51,939 nt of DNA from Gloeocapsopsis crepidinum LEGE 06123 (GCF_015207655.1 NZ_JADEWN010000040.1:1-51939); one strand, 5' to 3'. Positions 8,550 through 17,938 are shown, numbered from the stretch's first letter. Translations and numbers: made by a program. The notes: generated by a model not told the origin, from the letters alone.

Positions 8550-11105
8550 ATGCAACCAATCCATACATTCAACGTTTCTCCAGCTTTGCCGCCTCATCTA
8601 GAAAAATTGCGGCAACTAGCCTATAACATTCACTGGGACTGGAACACTGAAGCGAAAGACTTGTTCCGCCGCTTAGATCTAGACTTATGGGAATCGAGTC
8701 ATCACAATCCTGTTTTAATGTTAGGAACAATTAGTCAAACGCGACTGCAAGAAGTTGTGGAAGACGAAGGTTTTTTAGCGCAGATGGATCGGGCGGCGCG
8801 TCAGTTAGATGAATATTTGCAAGATGGAACTTGGTACGGAAGAAATCGCACTCAAGACTCAGAGTGTTACGCGTATTTTTCTGCAGAATTCGGATTAGTT
8901 GATTGCTTACCGATCTATTCTGGAGGTTTGGGGGTTTTAGCAGGCGATCACCTTAAATCAGCTAGCGATCTAGGATTACCACTCGTAGGAGTCGGTTTAC
9001 TGTACCAGCAAGGCTATTTTGCGCAGTATCTTAACCCTGATGGCTGGCAACAAGAACGCTACCCGATTAATGATTTCTACAATATGCCATTGCATTTAGA
9101 ACGCAATGCTGATGGTTCAGAATTACACATTGCCGTTCCTTATCCTGGACGTAATGTTTATGCCAGGGTATGGCGCGTGCAAGTTGGCAGAAACCCGCTT
9201 TACTTGCTTGATACAAATATTGAGCCTAATAATCCCTACGATCACGACATCACCGATCAGCTATACGGTGGTGACATTGATATGCGCATCCACCAAGAAA
9301 TTATGTTGGGGATTGGCGGTGTTTTGATGCTTAAGGCATTGGGATACAAAGTGACAGCGTACCACATGAATGAGGGACACTCAGCTTTTCTGACGTTGGA
9401 ACGGATGCGTGGCTTAATTCAAGAAGAAGGGCTAGATTATGCCACAGCAAGGCAAGTTGTCATTTCAAGTAATATCTTTACAACTCACACTCCTGTACCA
9501 GCAGGAATTGACTTGTTTCCACCCGATAAAGTTTTGTACTACTTAGGACACTATGCCGATATTTTTGGATTATCTAAAGATCAATTTTTAGGACTAGGGA
9601 GAGAAAACACGGGTGATTTGACAGCACCCTTTAGTATGGCAGTTTTAGCACTGAAAATGGCAACGTTTGCCAATGGTGTGGCGCAATTGCATGGTGTCGT
9701 GTCGCGTGAGATGTTTCAGGGTTTGTGGCGCAACCTACCTGAAGATGAAGTTCCGATTACCGCAATTACGAATGGTGTTCATGCGCGTAGTTGTGTTGCT
9801 AAATCAACGCAAGAATTATACGATCGCTACCTAGGTCCTACTTGGTCATCTGCACCAACCGATCATCAACTGTGGGAACGTGTTGAGGCAATTCCAGACG
9901 AAGAGTTATGGCGCAACCACGAGCGCTGTAAGGTAGAGATGATTGTCGCAGTGCGCGAACACTTAGTGAAGCATTTGCGCGATCGCGGTGCTTCGCCTCA
10001 AGAAATCGCTTCTTCACAGGAAGTTCTCGACCCCTCAACTTTAACAATTGGCTTTGCCAGACGCTTTGCAACTTATAAGCGGGCGACATTATGGATGCGA
10101 GATATTGAAAGAATCAAGCGCATTCTCACGGCAAAAGACCGCAAGGTGCAATTTGTCATTGCCGGTAAAGCCCATCCAAAAGATATCCCTGGCAAAGAAC
10201 TGATCCGCGATATTAACCATTTTATTCAAGAACATGGCGCAGAAAAGCAAGTCGTATTTGTCCCCAACTATGATATTCACATTGCTCGTTTACTTGTTGC
10301 TGGTTCTGATGTTTGGCTAAATACACCACGTCGCCCTAGAGAAGCTTCGGGTACAAGTGGGATGAAGGCGGCGATGAATGGGTTGCTTAACTTGAGTGTC
10401 CTTGATGGTTGGTGGGATGAAGCTGATTATGTCCGTACAGGTTGGGCGATTGGACACGGCGAATCTTACGACGATCCCCACTACCAAGATGAAGTCGAAG
10501 CCAATGCTTTTTATGAGTTACTCGAAAAAGAAGTTGTCCCCTTGTTCTATCACCGCGATCCTGATGGGCTACCGCGTTCGTGGACTGCCAAAATGAAAGC
10601 CGCAATTCGTTACAACTGTCCATTTTTTAACACAGCGCGGATGGTACGCGAATATGCAACTAAAGCTTATTTTCCCGCAAGCGATCGCTACCATACTTTG
10701 ACTGTTAACAACTACACTCCTGCACGAGAATTAGCACAGTGGAAAGTTAATCTCCTCGACCGCTGGTTTAATATCAAAATTGCCAATGTTGATATCGCTA
10801 CGGGGTCTGATGTCCAAGTTAATCAGAATATTGCTGTGAAAGCCCAAGTTGATTTGGCTAATCTTTTGCCAGAGGATGTGCAGGTAGAACTTTATCAAGG
10901 TGCAGTTGATGCTAGTGGCGAAATTGTTAACGGGATTGCGCAAGAAATGGAGTGCCAAGGTCGCGATCAGCAAGGTTATAGCATTTATACTGGCACGATT
11001 ACTTACACAACTTCTGGCTTACAGGGCTTATCGTTGCGCGTCTTACCGAAGCATACTCTTCTTTCGAGTCCGCATGAGCCTAGGGTAATTATGTGGGCAA
11101 GTTAA
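8550..11105 (+). CDS. glgP: Alpha-glucan (glycogen) phosphorylase
   Basis: An 851-residue GT35 enzyme that releases glucose-1-phosphate from glycogen using phosphate and pyridoxal phosphate. The N-terminal DUF3417 segment (about 1-110; ALPPHLEKLRQLAYNIHWDW) marks the shorter bacterial/archaeal type. The pyridoxal-phosphate lysine is K606 in EASGTSGMKAAMNG, and the surrounding NTPRRPREASG is conserved. GGLGVLAGDHLKSASDLG (about 127-144) and HMNEGHSAFL are further family signatures. It is soluble and cytoplasmic. It supports dark and stress mobilisation of glycogen in cyanobacteria. It is monocistronic here. The start has no strong Shine-Dalgarno. Confidence 0.95.
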   Translation: MQPIHTFNVSPALPPHLEKLRQLAYNIHWDWNTEAKDLFRRLDLDLWESSHHNPVLMLGTISQTRLQEVVEDEGFLAQMDRAARQLDEYLQDGTWYGRNRTQDSECYAYFSAEFGLVDCLPIYSGGLGVLAGDHLKSASDLGLPLVGVGLLYQQGYFAQYLNPDGWQQERYPINDFYNMPLHLERNADGSELHIAVPYPGRNVYARVWRVQVGRNPLYLLDTNIEPNNPYDHDITDQLYGGDIDMRIHQEIMLGIGGVLMLKALGYKVTAYHMNEGHSAFLTLERMRGLIQEEGLDYATARQVVISSNIFTTHTPVPAGIDLFPPDKVLYYLGHYADIFGLSKDQFLGLGRENTGDLTAPFSMAVLALKMATFANGVAQLHGVVSREMFQGLWRNLPEDEVPITAITNGVHARSCVAKSTQELYDRYLGPTWSSAPTDHQLWERVEAIPDEELWRNHERCKVEMIVAVREHLVKHLRDRGASPQEIASSQEVLDPSTLTIGFARRFATYKRATLWMRDIERIKRILTAKDRKVQFVIAGKAHPKDIPGKELIRDINHFIQEHGAEKQVVFVPNYDIHIARLLVAGSDVWLNTPRRPREASGTSGMKAAMNGLLNLSVLDGWWDEADYVRTGWAIGHGESYDDPHYQDEVEANAFYELLEKEVVPLFYHRDPDGLPRSWTAKMKAAIRYNCPFFNTARMVREYATKAYFPASDRYHTLTVNNYTPARELAQWKVNLLDRWFNIKIANVDIATGSDVQVNQNIAVKAQVDLANLLPEDVQVELYQGAVDASGEIVNGIAQEMECQGRDQQGYSIYTGTITYTTSGLQGLSLRVLPKHTLLSSPHEPRVIMWAS

Positions 11106-11240
11106 TAGAGTTATGAGTCGTGAAGTGTTGAGTTATGAGTTAAGAATCTGCACAATTCAATACTCTTGAGGACTCAAAACTTCTTCTAGAGTTATGAGTG
11201 CCAAGTTAAGCAAATTCTTTTAATTCAAAACTCAAAACTC
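11106..11240. repeat. Intergenic AGTTATGAGT-type repeats
   Basis: GAGTTATGAGT occurs three times (near 11109, 11139 and 11191), opposite to ACTCAAAAC motifs (near 11173 and 11228). Such degenerate short repeats are common spacers in cyanobacterial genomes. Plus-strand GAGTTATGAGT and the later AACTCAAAACTCC could pair weakly and act as a shared terminator for the convergent glgP and DUF429 genes; that is a guess. Confidence 0.55.
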
Positions 11241-11974
11241 CTTAATTTTTGCGGTACGACAATGTAACCTGTCGTGCGATCGCCAAGTACAATATTTCGT
11301 TCGGTTCCCCAGTACCACCAATAGGCTGCTACATAAGCACAGATGAGGCTATCAAGTTTGTCTTCAAGTGCTTTGAGGGCAGTTCCGGTATTGGGGATTT
11401 CTTGAGGAAACGAACCACATTGGTGCAGAGGACGCAAAGAAGGTTGTAGCGTGGGCAGGATGTGATGAATGTAGTTGAAGAGTTTGGCGAGTTCTACACG
11501 GCGATCGCTCAAGCGTCCTTTTTTGTATTTGAGAATGCGGTTTAAATCGAATAAGTGAACAATTGCAGGGTGAGGGAAAACTTCGATTTGGTATCTTCCT
11601 AGAATTTTAGGTTTGATCTGTGGGGCGTGGGTGAATCCTCGTGCTTCGAGTTCTAAGCCGAAGTTGATAGTACGTTGGGCGAAGGCTAGACTTTGGTTTG
11701 CTGGGTAGCATCCTGCGTGGTATTTACCAAAGTACTTGTGCGTGAGTTTGTCAGGTAATCGCGTTCCTGTGATGTTGGGGATTAGTGTAGGGGCGTCTAC
11801 AGCTACGATTGCTGGTACGTTGAGTTCTACTTTGGTATCAATCCAAGTGAAAATGTCGGCGATCGCTTCTTTTCTATCTAAATCTACAAGTTGTAACTCG
11901 TTATCTTGCCACTCTAAGCAACATAAGCCACTCGGTTGCGATCGCCATCCAAAATCAATACCAATAAATTTCAT
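11225..11974 (-). CDS. DUF429 family protein
   Basis: A 249-residue soluble protein with the DUF429 start MKFIGIDFGWRSQPSGLCCLEW (given in parts: MKFIGIDFGW, PSGLCCLEW), predicted to have an RNase H-like nucleotide/nuclease fold with an acidic residue D8, and VAVDAPTLIP (about 87-96) as the second conserved strand. LDSLICAYVAAYWWYWG near the C terminus is also characteristic. The biochemical activity of the family is not settled. It stands alone, convergent with glgP, and I see no clear Shine-Dalgarno. Confidence 0.85.
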   Translation of the reverse strand: MKFIGIDFGWRSQPSGLCCLEWQDNELQLVDLDRKEAIADIFTWIDTKVELNVPAIVAVDAPTLIPNITGTRLPDKLTHKYFGKYHAGCYPANQSLAFAQRTINFGLELEARGFTHAPQIKPKILGRYQIEVFPHPAIVHLFDLNRILKYKKGRLSDRRVELAKLFNYIHHILPTLQPSLRPLHQCGSFPQEIPNTGTALKALEDKLDSLICAYVAAYWWYWGTERNIVLGDRTTGYIVVPQKLRSFEF

Positions 11975-12006
11975 CGTGTTAAACCGTCAGAAAAGAGCTG
12001 ATTCGG

Positions 12007-12119
12007 TTGAAACTGCAGCTACACAAACAAAATCTAACTTCATAGATTTCTATAACCCTGACTTTTCGTTATTCTATGGAGGTAGAAAGAGTTTATTAAG
12101 CCGTGACTTTAGTCGCCAG
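12007..12119. repeat. Dispersed repeat, copy A
   Basis: About 113 bases that align end to end with 39673-39787 (around 65-70 percent identity by eye). Shared blocks are AACTGC-GCTACAC at one end, GGAGGT-GAA in the middle and TTAAGCCG-GAC at the other. The right end contains the near-palindrome GACTTTAGTC. No protein is encoded. It looks like a non-autonomous element or dispersed structured repeat. Confidence 0.65.
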
Positions 12120-12124
12120 TGTCC

Positions 12125-12424
12125 TTAGTCTCGTGACTTGATTAATGAATAGTTGTCTTTAGTCGCGATTTCTTCTAAGTTTTCTAGCCGCATTTCCAAC
12201 ATCTTCATACGCCCTGCTTGAGCTGATAGCTCCTTTTTCTCTTTGTCTTGAGAATCTTTGGAGTCTTTAACTAAAGCAAATGTAGCTGCACCAGCCGCAA
12301 TTGGTGGAGCTGCCATAGCAACAGGGTTGCCACGACCAAAAACACCGACAATCGCCATCATAGGAATTGCACTACCCCAGATAGCAACGATTGTTAACTT
12401 AGAGGCAATATTGAGGTTTTTCAT
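12125..12424 (-). CDS. Small membrane protein with coiled-coil tail, unknown
   Basis: A 99-residue protein. Residues about 8-52 contain two hydrophobic segments separated by GRGNPVAMAAPP, followed by a charged Lys/Asp/Glu-rich helix (about 55-92) that should form a coiled coil. A GGAGG Shine-Dalgarno lies 5 bases before the ATG. It is just downstream of the secreted NTF2-like gene (20 bases) in the same direction, so may be co-transcribed. I do not recognise the family and assign no function. Confidence 0.7.
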   Translation of the reverse strand: MKNLNIASKLTIVAIWGSAIPMMAIVGVFGRGNPVAMAAPPIAAGAATFALVKDSKDSQDKEKKELSAQAGRMKMLEMRLENLEEIATKDNYSLIKSRD

Positions 12425-12444
12425 TTGCTCCTCCTTGTAGTTTT

Positions 12445-13077
12445 CTATTGTTGCAGTAAATTAATCCACCCGCGTCCGTTTTCCCCCTCTAGCAAAGGAG
12501 CATTGTGAAACGCCACAATCTGCCAGTTGTCCTCTCGCTTCTGCATCACGGTTGTTATGATTCCTTCCAGTTTCTTGTCTGGGCGAGTCGTCAGATAAGA
12601 TTGACTCTTGAGATGCACCACGGCAATTTCTGGAGTCAGGAAGCGAATTTTAGCGACATCTAGTAGGATACCTACCTGGTTGAGATTTCCTCCGAGAGAG
12701 CTTTGGCGATCGCCATCGTAAAGCTCTTGGTGTGTACGGGCATTGGCTTCTCTTGTATAGTTTGGTATGAATGTACCGTTGATAACGATGTAGTCGTGCT
12801 CTAGAGCGAACGCAGAAGCGAACTGAGCGCCGTTTTGGGTGTTCTGTCCGTCTTGCATCTTTTGAACAACTTGGCGAATAGCAGCCGTGTCTTGTTGTTG
12901 AGTGGATGTCAGCGCTCTACAAGTCATTGTTGCTCCTGTAGGGTTATGATGCTGATCGTGCTGCAAACATTGATTGGGAATAGTGGCTACTGCAGGTGAC
13001 TGAAGCGTAGGTAAAAGCGTAGTGCTTACTGCTACTCCTATAAGAGAAAAGCTCATTTGGGTAATTGTGGGTGTCAT
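12445..13077 (-). CDS. Secreted SgcJ/EcaC-type NTF2-like protein
   Basis: A 210-residue protein with a probable export signal (about 1-31, ending near SPAVAT). The mature part is an NTF2/SnoaL-like (DUF4440) domain of about 130 residues: IRQVVQKMQDGQN, HDYIVINGTFIP, AVVHLKSQSYL, and WQIVAFHNAPLL at the end. The fold is shared by small hydrolases, isomerases and binding proteins; no catalytic set can be assigned. A strong AAAGGAG Shine-Dalgarno lies before the ATG. It is 85 bases downstream of a second member of the same family, and the two seem to form an operon under the neighbouring MarR regulator. Confidence 0.8.
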   Translation of the reverse strand: MTPTITQMSFSLIGVAVSTTLLPTLQSPAVATIPNQCLQHDQHHNPTGATMTCRALTSTQQQDTAAIRQVVQKMQDGQNTQNGAQFASAFALEHDYIVINGTFIPNYTREANARTHQELYDGDRQSSLGGNLNQVGILLDVAKIRFLTPEIAVVHLKSQSYLTTRPDKKLEGIITTVMQKREDNWQIVAFHNAPLLEGENGRGWINLLQQ

Positions 13078-13162
13078 AATGACTCCTTTAAATAGATTTG
13101 CTGTTGTAACTGTGGTGTTCTCGACGAAATGGATGGCTACCCCTAGTGTTCTGAAATGCGCT

Positions 13163-13666
13163 TTATCTGCTTGGGCGCAACTTCTGCCACAACAAATTTG
13201 TCATTCCAGAAGCGATCGTTTCTATATCCATTGGTCGAATCCGAGTATTGTGGAATGCGACAAAGTACCATTTACCATCGCGTTTTCTGGCAACTAAAGT
13301 TTGGATTGATTTTCGTCCAGGAATTGAAGCATCTGACTGCCAAGACATGAGAGTTCCGCCAGTTGTATGTATTAGGGCAACGTCAGGACTTAAGAATTGC
13401 ATACTGTCAATTTGTCCCTTTAAGCGCGTTCCCCTTAAAAATGTGTCGAAGAGTTGTTGGTGTTGTATGGCGATCGCCGCGCGTCCTTTTGTGTGAGAAC
13501 CATCGAAGGCAACGTAATCTGCATCTTCCTCAAATAGCTCACCATAGGCATCACCAGCCCCTTGGTTCCAGCTATTCACCAGCTGCTCAAACAGCGCACA
13601 GATAGCAGCCTCATCAACTGGATTCGAGGTTAGAGATTGGGAAGCTTGTGTAGAATATTCATTCAT
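13163..13666 (-). CDS. SgcJ/EcaC-type NTF2-like protein
   Basis: A cytoplasmic NTF2-like (DUF4440) protein, 167 residues from the ATG at 13666. Markers are ICALFEQLVNSWNQGAGDAYGELF (in parts: ALFEQLVNSWNQGAG), DADYVAFDGSHTKGRAAI and WYFVAFHNTRI. The start is chosen at MNEYST because GGGAG lies about 9 bases upstream; a longer in-frame ATG at 13711 would place the start nearer the operator and has no ribosome site. Unlike its downstream paralogue it has no signal peptide. Divergent from marR-like gene across a 30-bp palindrome. Substrate unknown. Confidence 0.85.
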   Translation of the reverse strand: MNEYSTQASQSLTSNPVDEAAICALFEQLVNSWNQGAGDAYGELFEEDADYVAFDGSHTKGRAAIAIQHQQLFDTFLRGTRLKGQIDSMQFLSPDVALIHTTGGTLMSWQSDASIPGRKSIQTLVARKRDGKWYFVAFHNTRIRPMDIETIASGMTNLLWQKLRPSR

Positions 13667-13750
13667 AATACATTTCTCCCAATGGATTGTGCTGAGGTTA
13701 CAAACCGACATTCAGACAACGATTTTCTTGTACCAGTGGTAAACTCTTAG

Positions 13751-13780
13751 CAAGTATATATTTAACTAAGTAAATACTTG
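13751..13780. promoter_or_regulatory. 30-bp palindrome, likely MarR operator
   Basis: The left half CAAGTATATATTTA and the reverse complement of the right half CAAGTATTTACTTA agree at 12 of 14 positions around a 2-base centre. It sits in the 150-bp gap between the NTF2-like gene and the divergent MarR gene. MarR dimers typically bind such palindromes and repress both their own gene and the divergent target. AT-rich halves also resemble promoter elements, so the operator likely overlaps one or both promoters. Confidence 0.75.
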
Positions 13781-13820
13781 AGATACTAAGATAATTAGAT
13801 GCTAAACAACTTGGCAAAAT

Positions 13821-14315
13821 ATGTCAACAGATTTAATGAATCGTGACGAGTTGCTCAGTGCGCTTGACCAAGAGATGCGAAAGGTCAGCGCTCAGTCAGT
13901 ACTATTTAGTCAGGCAGTTGCTGAACAGCTGGGAATTAATAGTACCGATCTAGAATGTCTGGATATTATTAACTTTTCATCACCAATCACTGCTGGACGA
14001 CTTGCTGATCTAACAGGGCTTACCACTGGCGCAATCACTGGTGTGATTGATCGACTTGAGAAGGTAGGCTATGTACGGCGCGAGCGAGATCCCAATGATC
14101 GGCGTCGAGTCATTATTCAACCGCTTCCAGAAGCTGCGCAAAAGATCTCTCCACTTTTTGACTCCATGGCGCAGGCGATGAGCAAGCTGTATTCAAGTTA
14201 TAGCGATCAAGAAATTGCCCTAATCCTTGACTTTGCCACTCGTTCCAATTCAATTGTTCTTGAAGAGATCGCTAAGCTACAGGGGAAAGAGGAAGCAGAA
14301 GCAGGGGAGAATTGA
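13821..14315 (+). CDS. MarR family transcriptional regulator
   Basis: A 164-residue winged-helix regulator. The N-terminal helices (about 1-45) form the dimer interface, SPITAGRLADLTGLTTGAIT (about 54-73) is the helix-turn-helix, and RRERDPNDRRRVIIQ (about 92-106) is the wing with the conserved Asp-X-Arg-Arg. MarR proteins are usually repressors released by phenolic or oxidising ligands. The divergent NTF2-like genes are the probable targets. No cysteine-based redox sensor is evident (one Cys near residue 48). Confidence 0.92.
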   Translation: MSTDLMNRDELLSALDQEMRKVSAQSVLFSQAVAEQLGINSTDLECLDIINFSSPITAGRLADLTGLTTGAITGVIDRLEKVGYVRRERDPNDRRRVIIQPLPEAAQKISPLFDSMAQAMSKLYSSYSDQEIALILDFATRSNSIVLEEIAKLQGKEEAEAGEN

Positions 14316-14435
14316 TAATTATAATTTGTCGCAACCATTTTTTTATTCGTACATATAAGTAGGGCATTTGTTCTCTCAAGCCATAGGCTTAACACTCGAC
14401 TATTTCATATATACAAGCGGAGTGAGCGTAACATT

Positions 14436-15068
14436 ATGAACCCCAATCTATTAGAAGCAGCCAAATTCCAAAAAGTAGAAGCTTCAGAAGATCAAATATT
14501 AATCCTTAACGGAGTAACTTGGCAGCAATACGAAGCATTCTTAGACATCATCGGTGATAATTTTCCTGGATTACACATTACCTATCTCGAAGGAACCTTA
14601 CAGTTCATGTCCCCTGGACGCAAGCACGAGTTGACTAAAAAAATCATTGCTAGGCTTTTAGAAGCCTACTTGGATGAAACACGCGCCCGTCACTATCCTT
14701 TAGGCTCTACGACTTTTCGGAAAGCAGCCGTAGCAAGAGGAATCGAACCTGATGAGTGTTACTGTATTGGTTCAGATAAAGAGTTTCCCGATTTAGCAAT
14801 TGAAGTTGTTGTGACTAGTGGTGGAGTTGATAGTTTAAAGGTTTATCAAGGTTTAGGAGTGTCTGAAGTTTGGTTTTGGGAAGATGAGCAACTTTTACTC
14901 TATCAATTAAGAGGTGAAACGTATCTTCCAATTACAACTAGTAATTTATTACCAAATCTCGATATAAAGTTGCTTGTTAGTTACATTAAGTCGTCAGAAT
15001 CTTCAGATGCAGTTTGGGAATTTAGAGAAAAAAATCGGCAACAGATTTCATCTCGAATTGATAACTAG
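14436..15068 (+). CDS. Uma2 family endonuclease-like protein
   Basis: A 210-residue member of the Uma2 (DUF820) family, predicted to have a PD-(D/E)XK nuclease fold; very many copies occur in cyanobacteria. PDECYCIG..., FPDLAIEVVVTSGG and LKVYQGLGVSEVWFWED mark the core, with D in FPDLAIE and E in IEVVV as predicted metal ligands and K in SLKVY. DNA cleavage has not been shown for most of the family. The stop overlaps the convergent autotransporter stop by 4 bases. Confidence 0.88.
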   Translation: MNPNLLEAAKFQKVEASEDQILILNGVTWQQYEAFLDIIGDNFPGLHITYLEGTLQFMSPGRKHELTKKIIARLLEAYLDETRARHYPLGSTTFRKAAVARGIEPDECYCIGSDKEFPDLAIEVVVTSGGVDSLKVYQGLGVSEVWFWEDEQLLLYQLRGETYLPITTSNLLPNLDIKLLVSYIKSSESSDAVWEFREKNRQQISSRIDN

Positions 15069-16861
15069 AATTGGTAACGAATTTCTCCTCGAACTATCTG
15101 ATCGTTAAAGTTTTCACGTCCAATTACGGTTTCATAATCAATTAAACCTATTGCATTTTCAGAAAATACGACTTGTGCGCCAATACCTAATTTGATGTAA
15201 TCGCGATCGCGATCGCCTACAGTTGTTCGCATGGGAATTCCTGGTTGGGTAACGAGTTCAGTTACAATCTCTCGATTATTGTCAGCTAATTCGCGTTCGT
15301 AACTAGCACGGAGAGCGGGGATAACTGTACCAACATCTGTATTCAAAGCAACTGCTGCTTGTGCACCAACACTCAACACAAAAGACTCAGCCTTTTGGTC
15401 ATTAACTTGTATATTCAAGCTATCAGCACCGTTTTCTGTGTAGCCGTCAATGTTAACGCGATCGTATCTTAAGCCGATTGTAGGTCCATAAGCAAAGTTT
15501 CCTGAGCGAATTACATAGCCACTATTGACACCTGCTGAGAACTGATTACCATTTGTATCTGCCCTAGCTGTACGATTATAAAAGTTGGTTTGGCGTGTGA
15601 TATCAAAGTTGTTGTCACCATAACTGAGAACAGCATCAGTGTAAAAGTTATTCTGAACGAAGTTGCCATACACTGAAACAGCATAGCCATCAATGTTGAT
15701 ATCGCCTAAGTTATTGCTTAAATCAATATCACTATTGAGATATCCCAAAGCAACGCCAAGCGCTAGGTTATCCGTAACGCGATAGTCTACACCCGCAGTG
15801 ATGTTTGTATTAATAAAGTCGTAGCTAGGTTCACGATTTGTGGTGTCGCGATCGCCAAAATTGACATTGCCGTTAAGAAATACACCCAAACGTTCATCAG
15901 TAGAAGTTTGAATACCACGTAGTGCTGATAAACGCCCATCAATGTGTTGTCCGTGTCTTTTCGCAATACTCAAGGCAACATCAGCTTGAGGAATAATGGC
16001 TTGTGGTACGAGAATCACAGCAGTAGCGTATTCACTAATAATCTGATGACCACGGGCTGATGGATGAATGCCATCCCAGAATAAAAATTGATCAGGGTTT
16101 GTACAGTTTGGGTTGCCAAGACAGCGATCGCTAATATTTGTCAAACCATAAGTTATTGGATCGGTCACTACTTCACCAAATAAAGCATTGATATCAAGCG
16201 GAATAATATTAACGTCACGATTAGCAGCTAATCCTTGAAGTGCAGTATTTAAATTTGTGTTATGACTATTAGTTATTGCTGTTAGTGCTGCTGCGGTTGG
16301 TAAAACCCGCTCTTGTGGAGTACTTCCCAAATCAGGTAAGTTAGGCACAACTAAATTACGCGCACCAGCGTTAACAAGTGTTGTTAATGCATCAAACAGA
16401 TTATTAACTACAGCTTGTGTATCAGTTGTTCGTAATTGTGGTGGCAAAATTATATAATCATTCGCACCAGCCCACAAAACATATAATGCATTAGGGCTAG
16501 GAGTTCCTGCAGTAGCAAGAAAAGTATTCAATTGTGTGGGTAATGACGGTAGCTGTAAGCCTATCAAGAAATTGAGGGCATTGGTATCGCCCGATGTTGT
16601 TCCCGCAAAACCGTAGTTATTAGTTGCATCAACGGGTATGCCTAACTCAGTTCCTAATATTTCTACAGAAACCGGACCATTAGATAATCGCCCGTTAAAA
16701 TAGGGTGGACTCGGTGGAAATAGCCCACCTGTAAGTTGAAATAAGTTGCCATCATCGACTAAGCTATCACCAAAAATATAAAATTCTTCATATGTCTGTG
16801 CAGACACCTTTGAAGGCAACATCGCAAAGACAAATAATGCGAGTGCCACAATTTTTTTCAT
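15065..16861 (-). CDS. GDSL (SGNH) esterase autotransporter
   Basis: A 598-residue exported protein. Residues 1-21 are a signal peptide ending SKVSA-QT. The passenger (about 25-290) is an SGNH hydrolase: FIFGDSLVDDGNLF with the catalytic Ser in block I, VLWAGANDYI (block III) and DGIHPSARGH (block V, Asp and His). Residues about 330-598 form an autotransporter beta-barrel ending in the aromatic signature IRYQF. It should be an esterase or lipase displayed at the cell surface, similar to type V secreted EstA proteins. It is monocistronic, without a strong Shine-Dalgarno. Confidence 0.92.
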   Translation of the reverse strand: MKKIVALALFVFAMLPSKVSAQTYEEFYIFGDSLVDDGNLFQLTGGLFPPSPPYFNGRLSNGPVSVEILGTELGIPVDATNNYGFAGTTSGDTNALNFLIGLQLPSLPTQLNTFLATAGTPSPNALYVLWAGANDYIILPPQLRTTDTQAVVNNLFDALTTLVNAGARNLVVPNLPDLGSTPQERVLPTAAALTAITNSHNTNLNTALQGLAANRDVNIIPLDINALFGEVVTDPITYGLTNISDRCLGNPNCTNPDQFLFWDGIHPSARGHQIISEYATAVILVPQAIIPQADVALSIAKRHGQHIDGRLSALRGIQTSTDERLGVFLNGNVNFGDRDTTNREPSYDFINTNITAGVDYRVTDNLALGVALGYLNSDIDLSNNLGDINIDGYAVSVYGNFVQNNFYTDAVLSYGDNNFDITRQTNFYNRTARADTNGNQFSAGVNSGYVIRSGNFAYGPTIGLRYDRVNIDGYTENGADSLNIQVNDQKAESFVLSVGAQAAVALNTDVGTVIPALRASYERELADNNREIVTELVTQPGIPMRTTVGDRDRDYIKLGIGAQVVFSENAIGLIDYETVIGRENFNDQIVRGEIRYQF

Positions 16862-16983
16862 AATTTATCAATCACATTTCTCTCACACTTAATTAACTCC
16901 TTACCATAAATTTTGCTTTTTCTAATGTTTAGCAACAAATTTCTTAGCTTTACGGTCGAATCATATTACCTACTACTAAAAAC

Positions 16984-17799
16984 TTAATCTTGTTGATGAG
17001 CAAATTGATAGGCTCCTAGTAACGATAAGGCGATCGCACATCCTAATAAAATCGGTATGCTGTACCACGGAAACTGTGATAGTGGTAAATAAGCAGCGGC
17101 TCGTAGTCCAGTACTTGTGTAGGTAAGAGGTAGAAGATAAACAATTACTTTCAACCCAATGGGTAAAGTCGCAGGATCAAAAAATGTTGCCCCTAAAAAA
17201 GACATCGGAATAATTAAAAAATTGTTATATAGCCCAACACTTTCGAGCGCTCGCACATTTAACCCAACAATGACGCCCAACCCTGAAAACACGGCACAGT
17301 TCAGCACTAGTACCAGTAAAAATAAGGGATTAAGAAAACTCCAGATTCTACCAGTAAACAGAATTGCTACTAAAATGACTGCACCAGACGTCATCAACCC
17401 GCGCACAATACCTGCTAGCATTTTACCGATATGCAATGCCAGAGGATGAACTGGAACAAGTAGCATCTCTTCAAAAGTTTTAGTAAACAAGCGATCGCCA
17501 CAAATTGAGAACGTTGTCCCACCAAAGCCAATTGTCATTGACGATAACGCCACCATTCCTGGCAAGATAAACTCTAAATAACTATTACCAATCGCTGGCT
17601 GTGGCAAAGAGCTACCCAAACCCAACCCAAAAGCTAAAATATAAATCAGTGGTGCAACAAGTCCAGAAGCGGCAACTTGGGTAATGCGTACGCGCAAATC
17701 TAACCAGTCTCCCCAAAACACTGTGAGGCTATCTGCAAGGAGCGATCGCCACTGAGAAAACTGATTTGTACTACCGTGTTGTCGTGAGCTTTGATTCAC
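16984..17799 (-). CDS. ABC-2 type transporter permease
   Basis: A 271-residue membrane protein with about six hydrophobic segments and the ABC-2 pattern LEFILPGMVALSSMTIGFGG (in parts) followed by EEMLLVPVHPLALHIGKMLAGI in the middle. It is the membrane half of an exporter for drugs, lipids or polysaccharides. The start is GTG at 17799. No ATPase subunit is next to it, so its partner must lie elsewhere or the permease is orphaned. Substrate unknown. Confidence 0.85.
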   Translation of the reverse strand: MNQSSRQHGSTNQFSQWRSLLADSLTVFWGDWLDLRVRITQVAASGLVAPLIYILAFGLGLGSSLPQPAIGNSYLEFILPGMVALSSMTIGFGGTTFSICGDRLFTKTFEEMLLVPVHPLALHIGKMLAGIVRGLMTSGAVILVAILFTGRIWSFLNPLFLLVLVLNCAVFSGLGVIVGLNVRALESVGLYNNFLIIPMSFLGATFFDPATLPIGLKVIVYLLPLTYTSTGLRAAAYLPLSQFPWYSIPILLGCAIALSLLGAYQFAHQQD

Positions 17800-17938
17800 T
17801 GTTTTTTAAACAAAAATTGTGTTAATTAATTTACATCTAATCTCAATATGGTGCATCTAGCAGAATCATCGTACCTATCGCTACGATCAAATCTGACCAA
17901 CTTAACTATCTATTTGTAATTGGCTTAACTGAGCAAAG

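Noticed and set aside
13667-13711. Longer start for the NTF2-like protein
   Set aside because: No ribosome site for the upstream ATG, whereas GGGAG precedes the ATG at 13666.
16984-17799. Complete ABC exporter
   Set aside because: Only the permease is present; no ATPase gene in the neighbourhood.
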